DNA from: CAZTHL01 sp964613585
Lineage (GTDB): Bacteria; Pseudomonadota; Alphaproteobacteria; DSM-16000; Inquilinaceae
Assembly (NCBI GenBank): GCA_964613585.1
Contig: CAZTHL010000002.1
Coordinates: forward strand, 75,942-139,941
DNA: 64,000 nt
Direction of reading: 5' to 3'
Translations under genes and position numbers: made by a program
Part shown: one piece after another, positions 44,737-52,641 of the stretch
Numbering within the stretch: position 1 is the first letter of the stretch
How the letters are laid out: each line of letters opens with the position of its first letter
Notes under the pieces: model-generated
Databases searched by the model: none
What the model was told of the DNA's origin: nothing
Seen by the model: only the letters and a program-made list of their open reading frames with translations

Positions 44737-45719
44737 CGCCGCACGATCCGCGCCTCCGCATGGCCGGCGTTCACCAGCCGGGCCAGCATCCGGTAGGCCT
44801 CCTGCTCGCTGGCGAGCGGCCCCAGGCGCACCCGATGGAATTGCGCGCCCTCGACCCGGGCGCTCTCGATCCGGGCCGCGCCGAGCGGCTGCAGCTCGTC
44901 CCTGAGCCCGACGGCGTTGCCGTAATCGGTGAAGGCGCCGGCCTGGACGAACACGCCGCCGGGAGCGGACGGCCGCGGCGCCTCGCGGACCGTCCGGCGC
45001 GGGGCCGGTTCCGGCGTCGGCTCCGGCCGCCGGTCGGGCCGCACGACCTCGCCGACGGGCACCGGCGCCGAGGCCGCGACGAAGGTCGGCTGGGGCGTCC
45101 TCGGGCCCGTCTCCGGGAACGGATCGCGGCCGGCCACCAGCGCCACCTGGCGGCTCTCGTCCGCCAGCACCTGGACCCGGACCCGGGCCACCCCCTGCTC
45201 GCGGAAGCCCAGCAGCTCGGCGCTGCGCCGCGACAGGTCGATGATCCGGCGGCCGACGAACGGGCCGCGATCGTTCACCCGCACGATGATGGAGCGGCCG
45301 TTCTCCAGATTGGTGACGCGCACGATGCTCGGCAGCTGAAGCGTCGGATGGGCGGCGGTCAGCAGGGTCTCGTCGAAGCGCTCACCGTTGGCCGTGGTCT
45401 TGCCGTGGAAGCCCGGCCCGTACCACGAGGCAACGCCGACCTGGTCATAGGCGAAATCCTCCTTCGGGCGGTACCAGACACCGCGGATCTGATAGGGCTT
45501 GCCGACCTTGTAATGGCCGGGCTCGCCGGCGTGGCCGACGGTCGCCATGTGCGCGGCCAGCTTGGTCTCGGCGCAGCTGGCGAGGAAAAGCATCGACAGC
45601 ATCATCGCCAGATACCGTGGATACCGGCGATGCCTTGCAAGCGGCCGGATCGGGCGACCCGATCTGCTCGCGCGCCGCGCCCGATCGTTTCTACAGCCTA
45701 ACGTTTTTCTTGGAAACAT
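44733..45719 (-). CDS. rlpA: RlpA-like lipoprotein with DPBB and SPOR domains
   Basis: A 328-residue septal protein. A long basic N-terminus leads to a lipobox-like LFLASCAE near residue 48. The double-psi beta-barrel has QVGVASWYGPGFHGKTTANGERFD and VRVNDRGPF, with the catalytic Asp-type residues of RlpA lytic transglycosylases. A Pro/Arg-rich linker precedes a C-terminal SPOR domain (about 250-328, VQAGAFTDYGNAVGL) that binds denuded septal glycan. A good minus-strand promoter is at 45741-45769. It precedes dacC, another peptidoglycan enzyme. Confidence 0.9.
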   Translation of the reverse strand: MFPRKTLGCRNDRARRASRSGRPIRPLARHRRYPRYLAMMLSMLFLASCAETKLAAHMATVGHAGEPGHYKVGKPYQIRGVWYRPKEDFAYDQVGVASWYGPGFHGKTTANGERFDETLLTAAHPTLQLPSIVRVTNLENGRSIIVRVNDRGPFVGRRIIDLSRRSAELLGFREQGVARVRVQVLADESRQVALVAGRDPFPETGPRTPQPTFVAASAPVPVGEVVRPDRRPEPTPEPAPRRTVREAPRPSAPGGVFVQAGAFTDYGNAVGLRDELQPLGAARIESARVEGAQFHRVRLGPLASEQEAYRMLARLVNAGHAEARIVRR

Positions 45720-45740
45720 TGAAGGTCCCCGTCAGCAATT

Positions 45741-45769
45741 ATTTTAGGCCCCCACCTCGCTTCTGTCAC
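45741..45769 (-). promoter_or_regulatory. Promoter of rlpA
   Basis: On the minus strand GTGACA (45764-45769) and TAAAAT (45741-45746) are separated by exactly 17 nt, each matching sigma-70 consensus 5/6. The transcript would start near 45734, only about 15 nt before the rlpA ATG, so the leader is very short. Confidence 0.55.
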
Positions 45770-45799
45770 ATTTGAGCGAATCGTGCAAGAATTCGTGAA

Positions 45800-46600
45800 T
45801 CATGGGGGCGCCGGCAGAAGCGCGTCCGTGCGCCCGGCAAGGCGGTAGGCGACCAGGCCGATCCACTCGCGCACGCCCGCCTCGGTCAGGGCCAGCCCGT
45901 CGAGGAGGCCGAAGCGCAGAGGGAACGGGCGGGTGCCGGTCAGGTAGTCCGTGGGGACCGGGACCACCGGCCAGCCGAGCGCGCGGAACACGCCGACGCT
46001 GCGCGGCATGTGCCGGGCGGAGGTCACCAGAAGCCAGGTATCGCTCGGCCCGGGCTCGACCAGCCGTAACGACAGCAGCGCGTTCTCGTAGGTGTTGCGC
46101 GACCGGCCCTCGAGAACGACACGCTCAAGCGGCAGACCGATGTCGGCGAACACCCGGGCGGCGACCCCGGCCTCCTTGGCCTCCTGCCGCAGCAGGTCGC
46201 CCGAGCCGCCGGTGAAGACCAGCGTTGCGTCCGGGAAGCGCCGGGCGAGCGCGGCGAACACGGTGAAGCGCTCGGCGGTGCCGGACAGCGCCGGCTCGCC
46301 GCGCTGGGCGCTGAGCCAGGGCACCACGGTGCCGCCGAGAACGATGATGCCGTCGACCTGCTCTGGCAGCTCGGCCGGCCGGGCGAAGCGCTCCTCCAGC
46401 GGCCGGACCAGGACGGTGCCGACCGGCAGGATGCTGATCGCCAGGAGCGCCACGACCGCGGACGAGGTGGCGATCAGGCCGATCCGCCGGCGCCCGAGCA
46501 TGAGCAGAAGGGTTCCCGCGGCGAGCAGGATCAGCAGGACATTGCCCGGCGCGGCCAGCCACCAGAACAGCTTCGAGACGACGAAGAACAGGTCAGGCAT
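45800..46600 (-). CDS. YdcF/ElyC/SanA (DUF218) family envelope protein
   Basis: A 266-residue protein with two N-terminal transmembrane helices (about 5-30 and 40-62) and a DUF218 domain: VDGIIVLGGTVVPW, LVFTGGSG, EGRSRNTYENALLS and LVTSARHMPRSVGVFRALGW. Relatives such as ElyC and SanA influence envelope integrity and lipid-carrier metabolism, without a settled biochemical activity. It overlaps mtgA by 8 nt, consistent with a cell-wall role. Confidence 0.88.
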   Translation of the reverse strand: MPDLFFVVSKLFWWLAAPGNVLLILLAAGTLLLMLGRRRIGLIATSSAVVALLAISILPVGTVLVRPLEERFARPAELPEQVDGIIVLGGTVVPWLSAQRGEPALSGTAERFTVFAALARRFPDATLVFTGGSGDLLRQEAKEAGVAARVFADIGLPLERVVLEGRSRNTYENALLSLRLVEPGPSDTWLLVTSARHMPRSVGVFRALGWPVVPVPTDYLTGTRPFPLRFGLLDGLALTEAGVREWIGLVAYRLAGRTDALLPAPP

Positions 46601-47495
46601 GGGGAATCGCGCAGCCGGTCAGGGGACGGATCTGCTCCATTCGGGTCTGGATCGTGCCGGCGCGCCGCTCGAGATAAGGTGTCGGGCGAGCCGGCGACCA
46701 CTGCCGCGGGCTCGGCAGCACCACCGCCAGCAGGGCGGCCTCGCGCGCCGTGAGGTCGGCCGGCGCCTTGCCGAAGTAGCGCTCGGCCGCCGCGCCGATA
46801 CCGTACAGGCCGGGCCCCCACTCGGCGATGTTGAGGTAGACCTCGACAATCCGGCGCTTGGACCACAAGACTTCAAGCTGTGCCGTAAGAACGGCCTCCA
46901 ACGCTTTGCGAAAAAAGCTTCTGTCATGCCAGAGGAGCAGGTTCTTGGCGGTCTGCATGGTGACCGTGCTGGCACCGCGCAGGCGGCCGCGCCGCCGATA
47001 CTCCTCGACCACGTTCTGCAGCTCGACGAGGTCGAAGCCGAAATGCCGGCAGAAGCGGTTGTCCTCCGCGGCGAGCACGGCGAGCACCGCGGCCGGGGCG
47101 ATCTTCTCGAGGGGCACCCAGCGGCGCTCCATCCCCTCGCCCTCCAGGAGACGGGCCAGCATCAGCGGGGTCACCGGCGGCGGCACCACGGCGTAGACGA
47201 GCAGCAGCGCGGGCGGGCCGAGGAGCAGGATCAGCGCCACGACAACGACGAGGCGGCGCAGCCGGCGGCGCCACGCCGGGCGCCCGGCGGCGGTGGCCTG
47301 TCGCCGGTCGGCGCCACGGGACGACGACCGGGGCACGCGGGAAGGTCGTCGGCGGCGGGCGGGGCTCACGACTCGGCTGCGGCGGATGGCGGGGGAGAAC
47401 GCAGGACCATCGGGATGCTGGTGCGGCGCGGGCCGACCTGTGCCGGTCCGGCCGCCTGGCGCCCCTTGCCCCACCTCGGCCGCAGTCACCACCAC
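46593..47495 (-). CDS. mtgA: Monofunctional peptidoglycan glycosyltransferase
   Basis: A GT51 enzyme polymerising lipid II in the inner membrane. One transmembrane helix (about residues 80-105) precedes the catalytic domain with the Glu in AAEDNRFCRHFGFD, GRLRGASTVTMQTAKNLLLW (conserved STITQQ-like segment), RKALEAVLTAQLE and EVYLNIAEWGPGLYGIGAAAERYFGK. The frame gives 300 residues, but the first 40 or so are disordered; the GTG at 47369 (VSPARRRR) is a plausible start. Overlap with the YdcF-like gene suggests a pair. Confidence 0.92.
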   Translation of the reverse strand: MVVTAAEVGQGAPGGRTGTGRPAPHQHPDGPAFSPAIRRSRVVSPARRRRPSRVPRSSSRGADRRQATAAGRPAWRRRLRRLVVVVALILLLGPPALLLVYAVVPPPVTPLMLARLLEGEGMERRWVPLEKIAPAAVLAVLAAEDNRFCRHFGFDLVELQNVVEEYRRRGRLRGASTVTMQTAKNLLLWHDRSFFRKALEAVLTAQLEVLWSKRRIVEVYLNIAEWGPGLYGIGAAAERYFGKAPADLTAREAALLAVVLPSPRQWSPARPTPYLERRAGTIQTRMEQIRPLTGCAIPHA

Positions 47496-47647
47496 CGCGC
47501 GAGCGCCGTCAAGCGCCTATGCGGACGGACCGGCGTGTGGCGGCCTTGCCGACCCGGCGACGACCGGAGGCGGCGGTGCTGCGGATCGGAGCCGCCGCGG
47601 GACAGTGAGTCGACCCGTTTGGGCAGGCCAAGCATGAAACGTCGGAC

Positions 47648-48066
47648 ATGGCCGAGGCCGGCGGTGGCGCCGAGGTGGCGCCGAGGCCGGCGGTGGCCCT
47701 CGCTTGGCTGCACCGGGAGGACTGGGCGCGCGGGACGGCCATGGATCCGGAGGTAACGAGGCGCTATGACGAGTGGCTCGCGGAGGGCCGCCGTGCGATC
47801 GCCGACCTCGAATCGCCGACCTCGAGAGGAACGGGTTGGCGGCCAAGCCGATCGAGATCGAGCCAAGCGCCTTCGCCGCCGGGTGCCCGGCCGAAGGCCG
47901 TCCGCTCAAGTCCGCGGCCCGGGCCGCCCATGTCGCCGCGCAGGCTCGGGAGCGGGCAAACGATCCCCGCGGCGCTGATCCGGCCTGGATCGGCCGGCGG
48001 AGCCCCGACGCCGCTCGACGGGTCCTGGGCTTGCCCGACCCGGGACCCGGTCGGCGGCGGCGATGA
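47648..48066 (+). pseudogene. Small uncharacterised gene broken by a 14-bp tandem duplication
   Basis: The frame from 47648 (or ATG 47741) reads sensibly through RRYDEWLAEGRRAIADLE. The 14-bp sequence atcgccgacctcga is then present twice in tandem (47798-47811 and 47812-47825), shifting the frame. If one copy is removed, translation continues as RNGLAAKPIEIEPSAFAAGCP and runs to a stop at 48064-48066, giving about 108-139 residues in total. No known family is recognised. It may be a true pseudogene, a phase-variable locus or an assembly artefact. Confidence 0.45.
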
Positions 48067-48199
48067 CGACCGCGGTCGTCGCCGGACGTCCTGCCGGGTC
48101 GGGCGGGCTGCCTTGGCTCTGAATGCAAGGCGGTTTGCGCGGCGCCGTTCGGATGCCAAGATCACCGTCGGTCGCGCTGTCGGGGTCGCGTCCGTCCGG

Positions 48200-48287
48200 G
48201 GATGGGTGGCCGAGCGGTTGATGGCACCGGTCTTGAAAACCGGCAGGGTTCACACCCTCGTGGGTTCGAATCCCACCCCATCCGCCA
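48200..48287 (+). tRNA. tRNA-Ser (anticodon UGA), CCA encoded
   Basis: Acceptor GGATGGG (48200-48206) pairs with CCCATCC (48277-48283), followed by G and CCA. The D arm contains GCCGAGCGGTTGATGGC. The anticodon stem-loop CCGGT-cttgaaa-ACCGG places TGA at 34-36. A long class II variable arm (CAGGGTTCACACCCTC) and T arm GTGGG-ttcgaat-CCCAC complete it; 88 nt. It decodes UCA and possibly other UCN codons. Degenerate genes lie on both sides. Confidence 0.95.
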
Positions 48288-48360
48288 TACCATCGTCCAC
48301 AGGCGCCCACCAGCGCCCCGAAAACCGCAGAACACCGCCATTCCTCACCTCCCTGCAGCG

Positions 48361-48603
48361 TCAGCTCGAGCTGAAGTCCGGGAGGCAGCATGGCCAGGAA
48401 TGGCCCGAATTGGGCCGAATACGCGTCGAGCGCCAGCCCGTCGCGACGGTCCTCAGGATTTCGGCCTGCCGCGGGCTCGCGCACAGGGCGATCGGTGGAT
48501 CGGGCGACAGGTCCTCGACCGCAGTCAGCGACCCCTCCCCGATCACCGGGAACACCCGGGCCGGCGCGCCGGCGGCCAGGCGCCGGAGCGCGCTCACTGC
48601 CAT
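48361..48603 (-). pseudogene. Degenerate NuoB-like fragment
   Basis: A short ORF starting at 48603 and overlapping the end of the NuoA-like gene by 10 nt. It contains CASPRQAEIL, strongly like the NuoB motif ASPRQADVMIVAG, after a segment VFPVIGEGSLTAVEDL. After this, normal NuoB sequence is missing, and a sensible sequence (LDAYSAQFGPFLAMLPPGLQLELTLQGG) resumes only in another frame, as if an internal deletion joined two genes. A decayed complex-I-like operon is my best reading. The NuoB link rests on one motif. Confidence 0.4.
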
Positions 48604-48941
48604 CGGAGCACGCCCTCGCGCCAGCCGTACACGATGCCGATGGCGAGGATGGCGAGAAACATGCCCATCTCGGCCATCGCCTTCAGGCCCTCGGCCACGT
48701 ACACGACGGCCCAGGGGTACATGAACATCATATCCATCTCGAAGGCGATGAACGGCAGGGTCATGGAGTAGTAGCGGACGTGGGAGCGCTGCCAGGCATG
48801 GGTCTCCGGCGTCGCCCCGTCGAGAAACGGCATTCTTTGCGGCTCGGTGGACCGTGGTGTCCGACGAGCCACGCCCTGCAGGGCCGCCCCGACGAGGAGC
48901 CCGGCAAGACCTGCCAGAAGCGGAGGCAGCAACTGATCCAT
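48594..48941 (-). CDS. Orphan NuoA-like membrane subunit
   Basis: A 115-residue protein with three hydrophobic helices (about 3-24, 54-75, 84-105). The centre matches NADH-quinone oxidoreductase subunit A: HVRYYSMTLPFIAFEMDMMFMYPWAVVYV, then MGMFLAILAIGIVYGWREGVLRW. The canonical YECG cysteine loop is replaced by PFLDGATPE, so it is a divergent paralogue. The ATG at 48941 gives normal length. It is followed only by a broken NuoB-like ORF, so there is no functional complex I here; the true nuo operon must be elsewhere. Confidence 0.7.
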   Translation of the reverse strand: MDQLLPPLLAGLAGLLVGAALQGVARRTPRSTEPQRMPFLDGATPETHAWQRSHVRYYSMTLPFIAFEMDMMFMYPWAVVYVAEGLKAMAEMGMFLAILAIGIVYGWREGVLRWQ

Positions 48942-49483
48942 GGGGCAGGATCCATGCCGGCGCTCGAAGGCAGACGGGTCACTGAATTCACCGTTTGCTG
49001 AAGCGGTTCCCGGCAAATAGGCCAAGGCGGACGCCGAGCCCCACCCCGAGCCCCTTGTTCAAACCCGATCGCGGGCCAGCCGGACCGGGGCCGACGTCAG
49101 CGCCCGCCCCCGCCGATCGCTACGTGACCCAGATGGTCCGGCAGGAGCGCCCCGCATCGCGCGGAGCCATCCGGGCCGCGGCGCTCACGCCTTGGAATGG
49201 CCGCATTTGCACCCTTCGACGGTCTCAATCGGTGACCATCTCGGGATCATTGCAATGGTCCCCTCACTCCATTGTTGCAGACTTCGGCGGTGCCGGCGGA
49301 CGCCGGTGCCGCCGCTTCTTTTGCGGGTCATCCCGGCCGCCGCGGGTGGGTCTGGAAGGCGGTGGGCGAAATCGGCTAGAGCGTTTCCGCCTGACGCGGA
49401 ATCGGCGGCAATGCCACTTGAGCCCGAAACGCTCCAGGCAGCCGCCGGCATTCCGGCCTTGGGGCTCGTTCGGCACACCGCCC
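48942..49483. other. Intergenic region with a repeat element
   Basis: About 540 nt between two divergent genes. An open plus-strand frame crosses it but is low-complexity Arg/Pro sequence upstream of the HD gene and not supported as coding. The right end holds the CTAG element at 49376-49435. Confidence 0.5.
49376..49435. repeat. CTAG-ended palindromic element (copy 3)
   Basis: Begins CTAGAGCGTTTCC. The inner hairpin is TTCCGC-ctgac-GCGGAA (49385-49401), and an outer inverted repeat pairs GAGCGTTTC (49379-49387) with GAAACGCTC (49426-49434). The reverse strand of the right half reads GGGCTCAAGTGGCAT, as in the copy at 59198. It lies about 50 nt upstream of the HD gene start. Confidence 0.7.
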
Positions 49484-50098
49484 ATGACGTCCACACCGTC
49501 ACCACCCGCCGCTTCGCCGCGCGCCTGGCAGCGCATGCTGAGCGGCCGCCGGCTCAACCTGCTCGATCCATCGCCGGTGGACATCGAGATCGACGACATC
49601 GCCCACGGGCTTGCCCGTCTGGCCCGATGGAACGGCCAGACCCGTGGGGACTTCGCCTTCTCCGTGGCTCAGCATTGCCTGCTGGTCGAGCGGCTGGTGG
49701 GGCGCGAGCAGCCGCACGGCCTCGACCGGCGCTGGCGGCTGGCAGCGCTGCTTCACGATGCGCCGGAATACGTGATCGGCGACATGATCTCCCCGTTCAA
49801 GGCAGCCATCGGCGGCGACTACAAGGTCATCGAGCACGCCCTGCAGCGAGCCATCCATATTCGCTTCGGGCTGCCGGCCGAGTTGCCGGAGTCGATCGAG
49901 GAGCGGATCAAGCGGGCCGACAAGACCGCCGCCTTCTCGGAGGCGGTCGACCTGGCCGGCTTCGCCGAGGAGGAGGCGCGCCGTGTGCTGGGCTATCGCC
50001 GCCGGGCGCGCTCGGAGCCGCTCGCTCCACTGTCCCCGGCCCGGGCAAAGGCAAGCTTCCTGGACCGTTTTGCGTCCTTGTGCAATGAGCGGGCCTAG
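49484..50098 (+). CDS. HD-domain phosphohydrolase (YfbR-like)
   Basis: A 204-residue protein: FSVAQHCLLVERLV supplies the first metal His, AALLHDAPEYVIGDMISPFK the HD pair (His91-Asp92), and IKRADKTAAF the last Asp. This pattern resembles 5'-deoxynucleotidase YfbR and related HD hydrolases acting on dNMPs. Substrate is inferred. The TAG stop codon is part of a repeat element. Confidence 0.8.
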   Translation: MTSTPSPPAASPRAWQRMLSGRRLNLLDPSPVDIEIDDIAHGLARLARWNGQTRGDFAFSVAQHCLLVERLVGREQPHGLDRRWRLAALLHDAPEYVIGDMISPFKAAIGGDYKVIEHALQRAIHIRFGLPAELPESIEERIKRADKTAAFSEAVDLAGFAEEEARRVLGYRRRARSEPLAPLSPARAKASFLDRFASLCNERA

Positions 50099-50130
50099 AG
50101 CGTTTCCGCCTGAGGCGGGAACGGGCCGGC
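50095..50130. repeat. CTAG-ended palindromic element (copy 4)
   Basis: CTAGAGCGTTTCC followed by hairpin TTCCGCC-tga-GGCGGGAA (50104-50121, one bulge). The TAG is the stop codon of the HD hydrolase gene. Confidence 0.65.
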
Positions 50131-50238
50131 GCCGGGCGGCGAGGCGCCGTTGCGCCGATGCGGCGGGTTGGTGTAACTGTCGCCGCGCGACGAGCCGGGC
50201 CACGCAACCTTGTCGCGGTTTGGGGACGACGGCGACCG

Positions 50239-51387
50239 ATGGCGTCCGAAACGCTCTTCTGCCACGCGCGCGTGGTCACCTGCGATGCCGTCCTTGACGG
50301 CCACGTCCTGGTCCGTGACGGGGTCATCGCCGACATCGGCAGCGCCGCGGCCCCACCCGGCGTGCCGGCTGTCGATCTTGAGGGCGACTTTTTGCTGCCC
50401 GGCCTGGTCGAGCTGCACACCGACAACCTCGAGAAGCATGTGGCGCCGCGACCGGGCGTCTGGTGGCCCGGCGTGGCGGCCATGGTGGCCCATGACGCGC
50501 AGATCGCCGCGGCCGGCATCACCACCGTCTACGACGCCCTGACGCTCGGCGACCGTTACCGGGCGACCGACCAGCAGGCGGCCCTGGGCGAGCTGGTCGC
50601 GGCGGTCAAGGATGCCCAGGAGCAGCAGGTCCTGCGCATCGAGCACCGGCTGCATCTGCGCTGCGAGGTGAGCTACGGCCCGGTGCTCACCCTGTTCGAG
50701 CCTCTGGTCGACGACCCGGCGATCGGCATCGTCTCCCTGATGGACCATACCCCCGGCGAGCGCCAGTTCCCGGACGTGGAGAAGTACAAGGAGATCTATC
50801 AGCTCTCCCGGCATCTGACCGATGCCGAGGTCGAGGTGCACATCGAGCGTCTGCGGGCGGACCAAGTCCGCTTCAGCGCCGCCAACCGCGCCGCGATCGT
50901 CGAGACCGCGCGCGCGCTCGGCAAGGTGCTGGCGAGCCACGACGACTCGTGCCGCGCCCATGTCGAGGAGGCGTCGCGCGAGAACGTCGCCATCGCCGAG
51001 TTCCCGACCACCGGCGAGGCGGCCCGCTCGGCCCGGGAGTACGGGCTCAACGTTCTCATGGGCTCACCCAACCTAGTGCGCGGACGCTCCCATTCCGGCA
51101 ATGTCGCGGCCGGCACGCTGGCGCGCGACGGCCTGCTCGACATCCTGTCGTCCGACTACTTCCCCTCGAGCCTCCTTCATGCGGCCTTCCTCCTGGCCGA
51201 CGAGCCATTCCATCTGCCCCTGGCCGAGGCGATCGCCAAGGTGACGGCGACCCCGGCCGAGGTCGCGGGGCTGCACGACCGGGGACGAATCGAGCTTGGG
51301 CGACGCGGTGACCTGGTCCGCGTCCGGCTGTCCCAGGGTCTTCCCATCGTCCGCGGCGTCTGGCGCGGCGGCGAGCGCGTGGCCTGA
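50239..51387 (+). CDS. phnM: Alpha-D-ribose 1-methylphosphonate 5-triphosphate diphosphatase
   Basis: A 382-residue amidohydrolase-fold enzyme of the C-P lyase route: DLEGDFLLPGLVELHTDNLEKH (metal motif), MDHTPGERQF, LASHDDSC and GSPNLVRGRSHSGN. It removes diphosphate from the ribosylated phosphonate triphosphate. No other C-P lyase genes (phnG-L) are in the window; a DUF1045 gene follows by 13 bp. The start is the ATG at 50239, as upstream codons are low-complexity. Confidence 0.93.
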   Translation: MASETLFCHARVVTCDAVLDGHVLVRDGVIADIGSAAAPPGVPAVDLEGDFLLPGLVELHTDNLEKHVAPRPGVWWPGVAAMVAHDAQIAAAGITTVYDALTLGDRYRATDQQAALGELVAAVKDAQEQQVLRIEHRLHLRCEVSYGPVLTLFEPLVDDPAIGIVSLMDHTPGERQFPDVEKYKEIYQLSRHLTDAEVEVHIERLRADQVRFSAANRAAIVETARALGKVLASHDDSCRAHVEEASRENVAIAEFPTTGEAARSAREYGLNVLMGSPNLVRGRSHSGNVAAGTLARDGLLDILSSDYFPSSLLHAAFLLADEPFHLPLAEAIAKVTATPAEVAGLHDRGRIELGRRGDLVRVRLSQGLPIVRGVWRGGERVA

Positions 51388-51400
51388 GATCCGCGCTTCG

Positions 51401-52084
51401 ATGACGGCGCGCGTTGCTCTGTACTACGCGCCGGCGCCCGGCAGCGCCCTCGCCCGGCTGGCCGCCGCCTGGCTCGGCCGGGATCCGGCGGCGGAGCAGC
51501 CGCCGGCGCCGCCAGCCTCGCCGGGCCTCGACCGGGCGGCCATCACCGCGTTTCCGCGCTACTACGGCTTTCACGCCACCCTCAAGGCACCGTTCGCTCT
51601 GGCCCCGGGCCGCTCCGTGGACGACCTGAAGCAGGCCATGGAGCGCTTCGCCGCCGCCACGCCGCCGGCCCGCGGCCCGGTCCTCGGTGTGCGCCGGCTA
51701 AACGGTTTCACCACCCTGGTGTTCTCGGCTCCCGCCCCGACCGTGGACGCGCTGGCCGCGGATACCGTTCGCCATTTCGATTCGTTCCGGGCGCCGCTGG
51801 CGCCCGCCGAGCGGGAACGACGGGATCCGGCCCGTCTCACCGAGCGTCAACGGGCCTATCTGGATCGCTGGGGCTATCCCTGGGTGCTTGAAGAGTTCCG
51901 CTTTCACATGACCCTGACCGGCAGCGTCGACGACGCGACCGGCGACCGGGCGCGTACGCTCCTGGCGGAGCTGTTCGCCCCGTTCTGCCGGGACCCGTTC
52001 ACGGTCGATGCCCTCGCCCTGTTTGAGCAGCCGGATCGCGACACCCCCTTCCGGCTGACGGCACGCTTCCCCCTGTCCGGCTGA
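51401..52084 (+). CDS. DUF1045 2H-type phosphodiesterase linked to phosphonate genes
   Basis: A 227-residue protein with the two HxT-type motifs of 2H phosphoesterases, YYGFHATLKAPF near residue 60 and FHMTLTG near residue 170. This family is annotated as a putative phosphonate metabolism protein because it neighbours phn genes; here it follows phnM closely, and the two are probably cotranscribed. A role in opening a cyclic ribose phosphate is plausible by analogy with PhnP, but it is inference. Confidence 0.85.
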   Translation: MTARVALYYAPAPGSALARLAAAWLGRDPAAEQPPAPPASPGLDRAAITAFPRYYGFHATLKAPFALAPGRSVDDLKQAMERFAAATPPARGPVLGVRRLNGFTTLVFSAPAPTVDALAADTVRHFDSFRAPLAPAERERRDPARLTERQRAYLDRWGYPWVLEEFRFHMTLTGSVDDATGDRARTLLAELFAPFCRDPFTVDALALFEQPDRDTPFRLTARFPLSG

Positions 52085-52125
52085 TCCCGGCCGTTCGCTC
52101 TTGTTCCGGCTGACCGCCGGGACGG

Positions 52126-52527
52126 TCACTCGTCGAACTGCTTGCGCGCGTAGGCCAGCGCCAGCCGCCGCATGGTCTCGCTGTGGCCGCGTCCCGCCTT
52201 GGTCGTGGTCGGCTTGCCGAGCAGGGCGCTCATGCCCCGAGGCAGGCTCCGGGTCGCTCCGACGGACCGACCGAGGTGACCGACGACCTCGTCGAAGGCG
52301 GCCGCTGACAGCTGCCCGCGCCGCCTTGGCGCAGGCGCCGCGCTCGCGCCATGTCGCTCCACGGCGTGCGCGACGATCCCGCCGATGAACGGGGCGACCA
52401 GGGCGCGCAGCAGGCGTGCATCGTCGGCCGCTGCCCGCAGCAGCAACCGCCGCGCGGCACCGCTGTCGCCTTGGGCGCGCTTCAGCGCGGCTTTGACCTT
52501 GCCCTGAAGATACTCTTGGTCGTGCAT
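52126..52527 (-). CDS. Uncharacterised 133-residue protein
   Basis: A small, mostly helical basic protein starting MHDQEYLQGKVKAALKRAQGDSGAARRLLLRAAADDARLL, with a short alpha-helical middle (APFIGGIVAHAVERH) and a C-terminal basic helix. The frame has normal GC-rich codon use and lies convergent to the 2H gene. I do not recognise a family. An ATG at 52554 would add nine residues. It is divergent from the DsbA-like gene. Confidence 0.6.
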   Translation of the reverse strand: MHDQEYLQGKVKAALKRAQGDSGAARRLLLRAAADDARLLRALVAPFIGGIVAHAVERHGASAAPAPRRRGQLSAAAFDEVVGHLGRSVGATRSLPRGMSALLGKPTTTKAGRGHSETMRRLALAYARKQFDE

Positions 52528-52641
52528 CGGCACTCGGCCTTCCTCCGGCAGCATGATGCCAAGGTGCCGCGCCCGACCTTAAGGATCGGTTCCTTCACGG
52601 CCGACGGACCGTCCCTCTCGCACCGCGGCGAAGAATTCATT

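Noticed and set aside
47906..48484. Minus-strand ORF crossing the tRNA (contains GGIRTHEG)
   Set aside because: This is the well-known spurious translation of the antisense of tRNA-Ser; only the part beyond the tRNA matters, as noted for the NuoB-like fragment.
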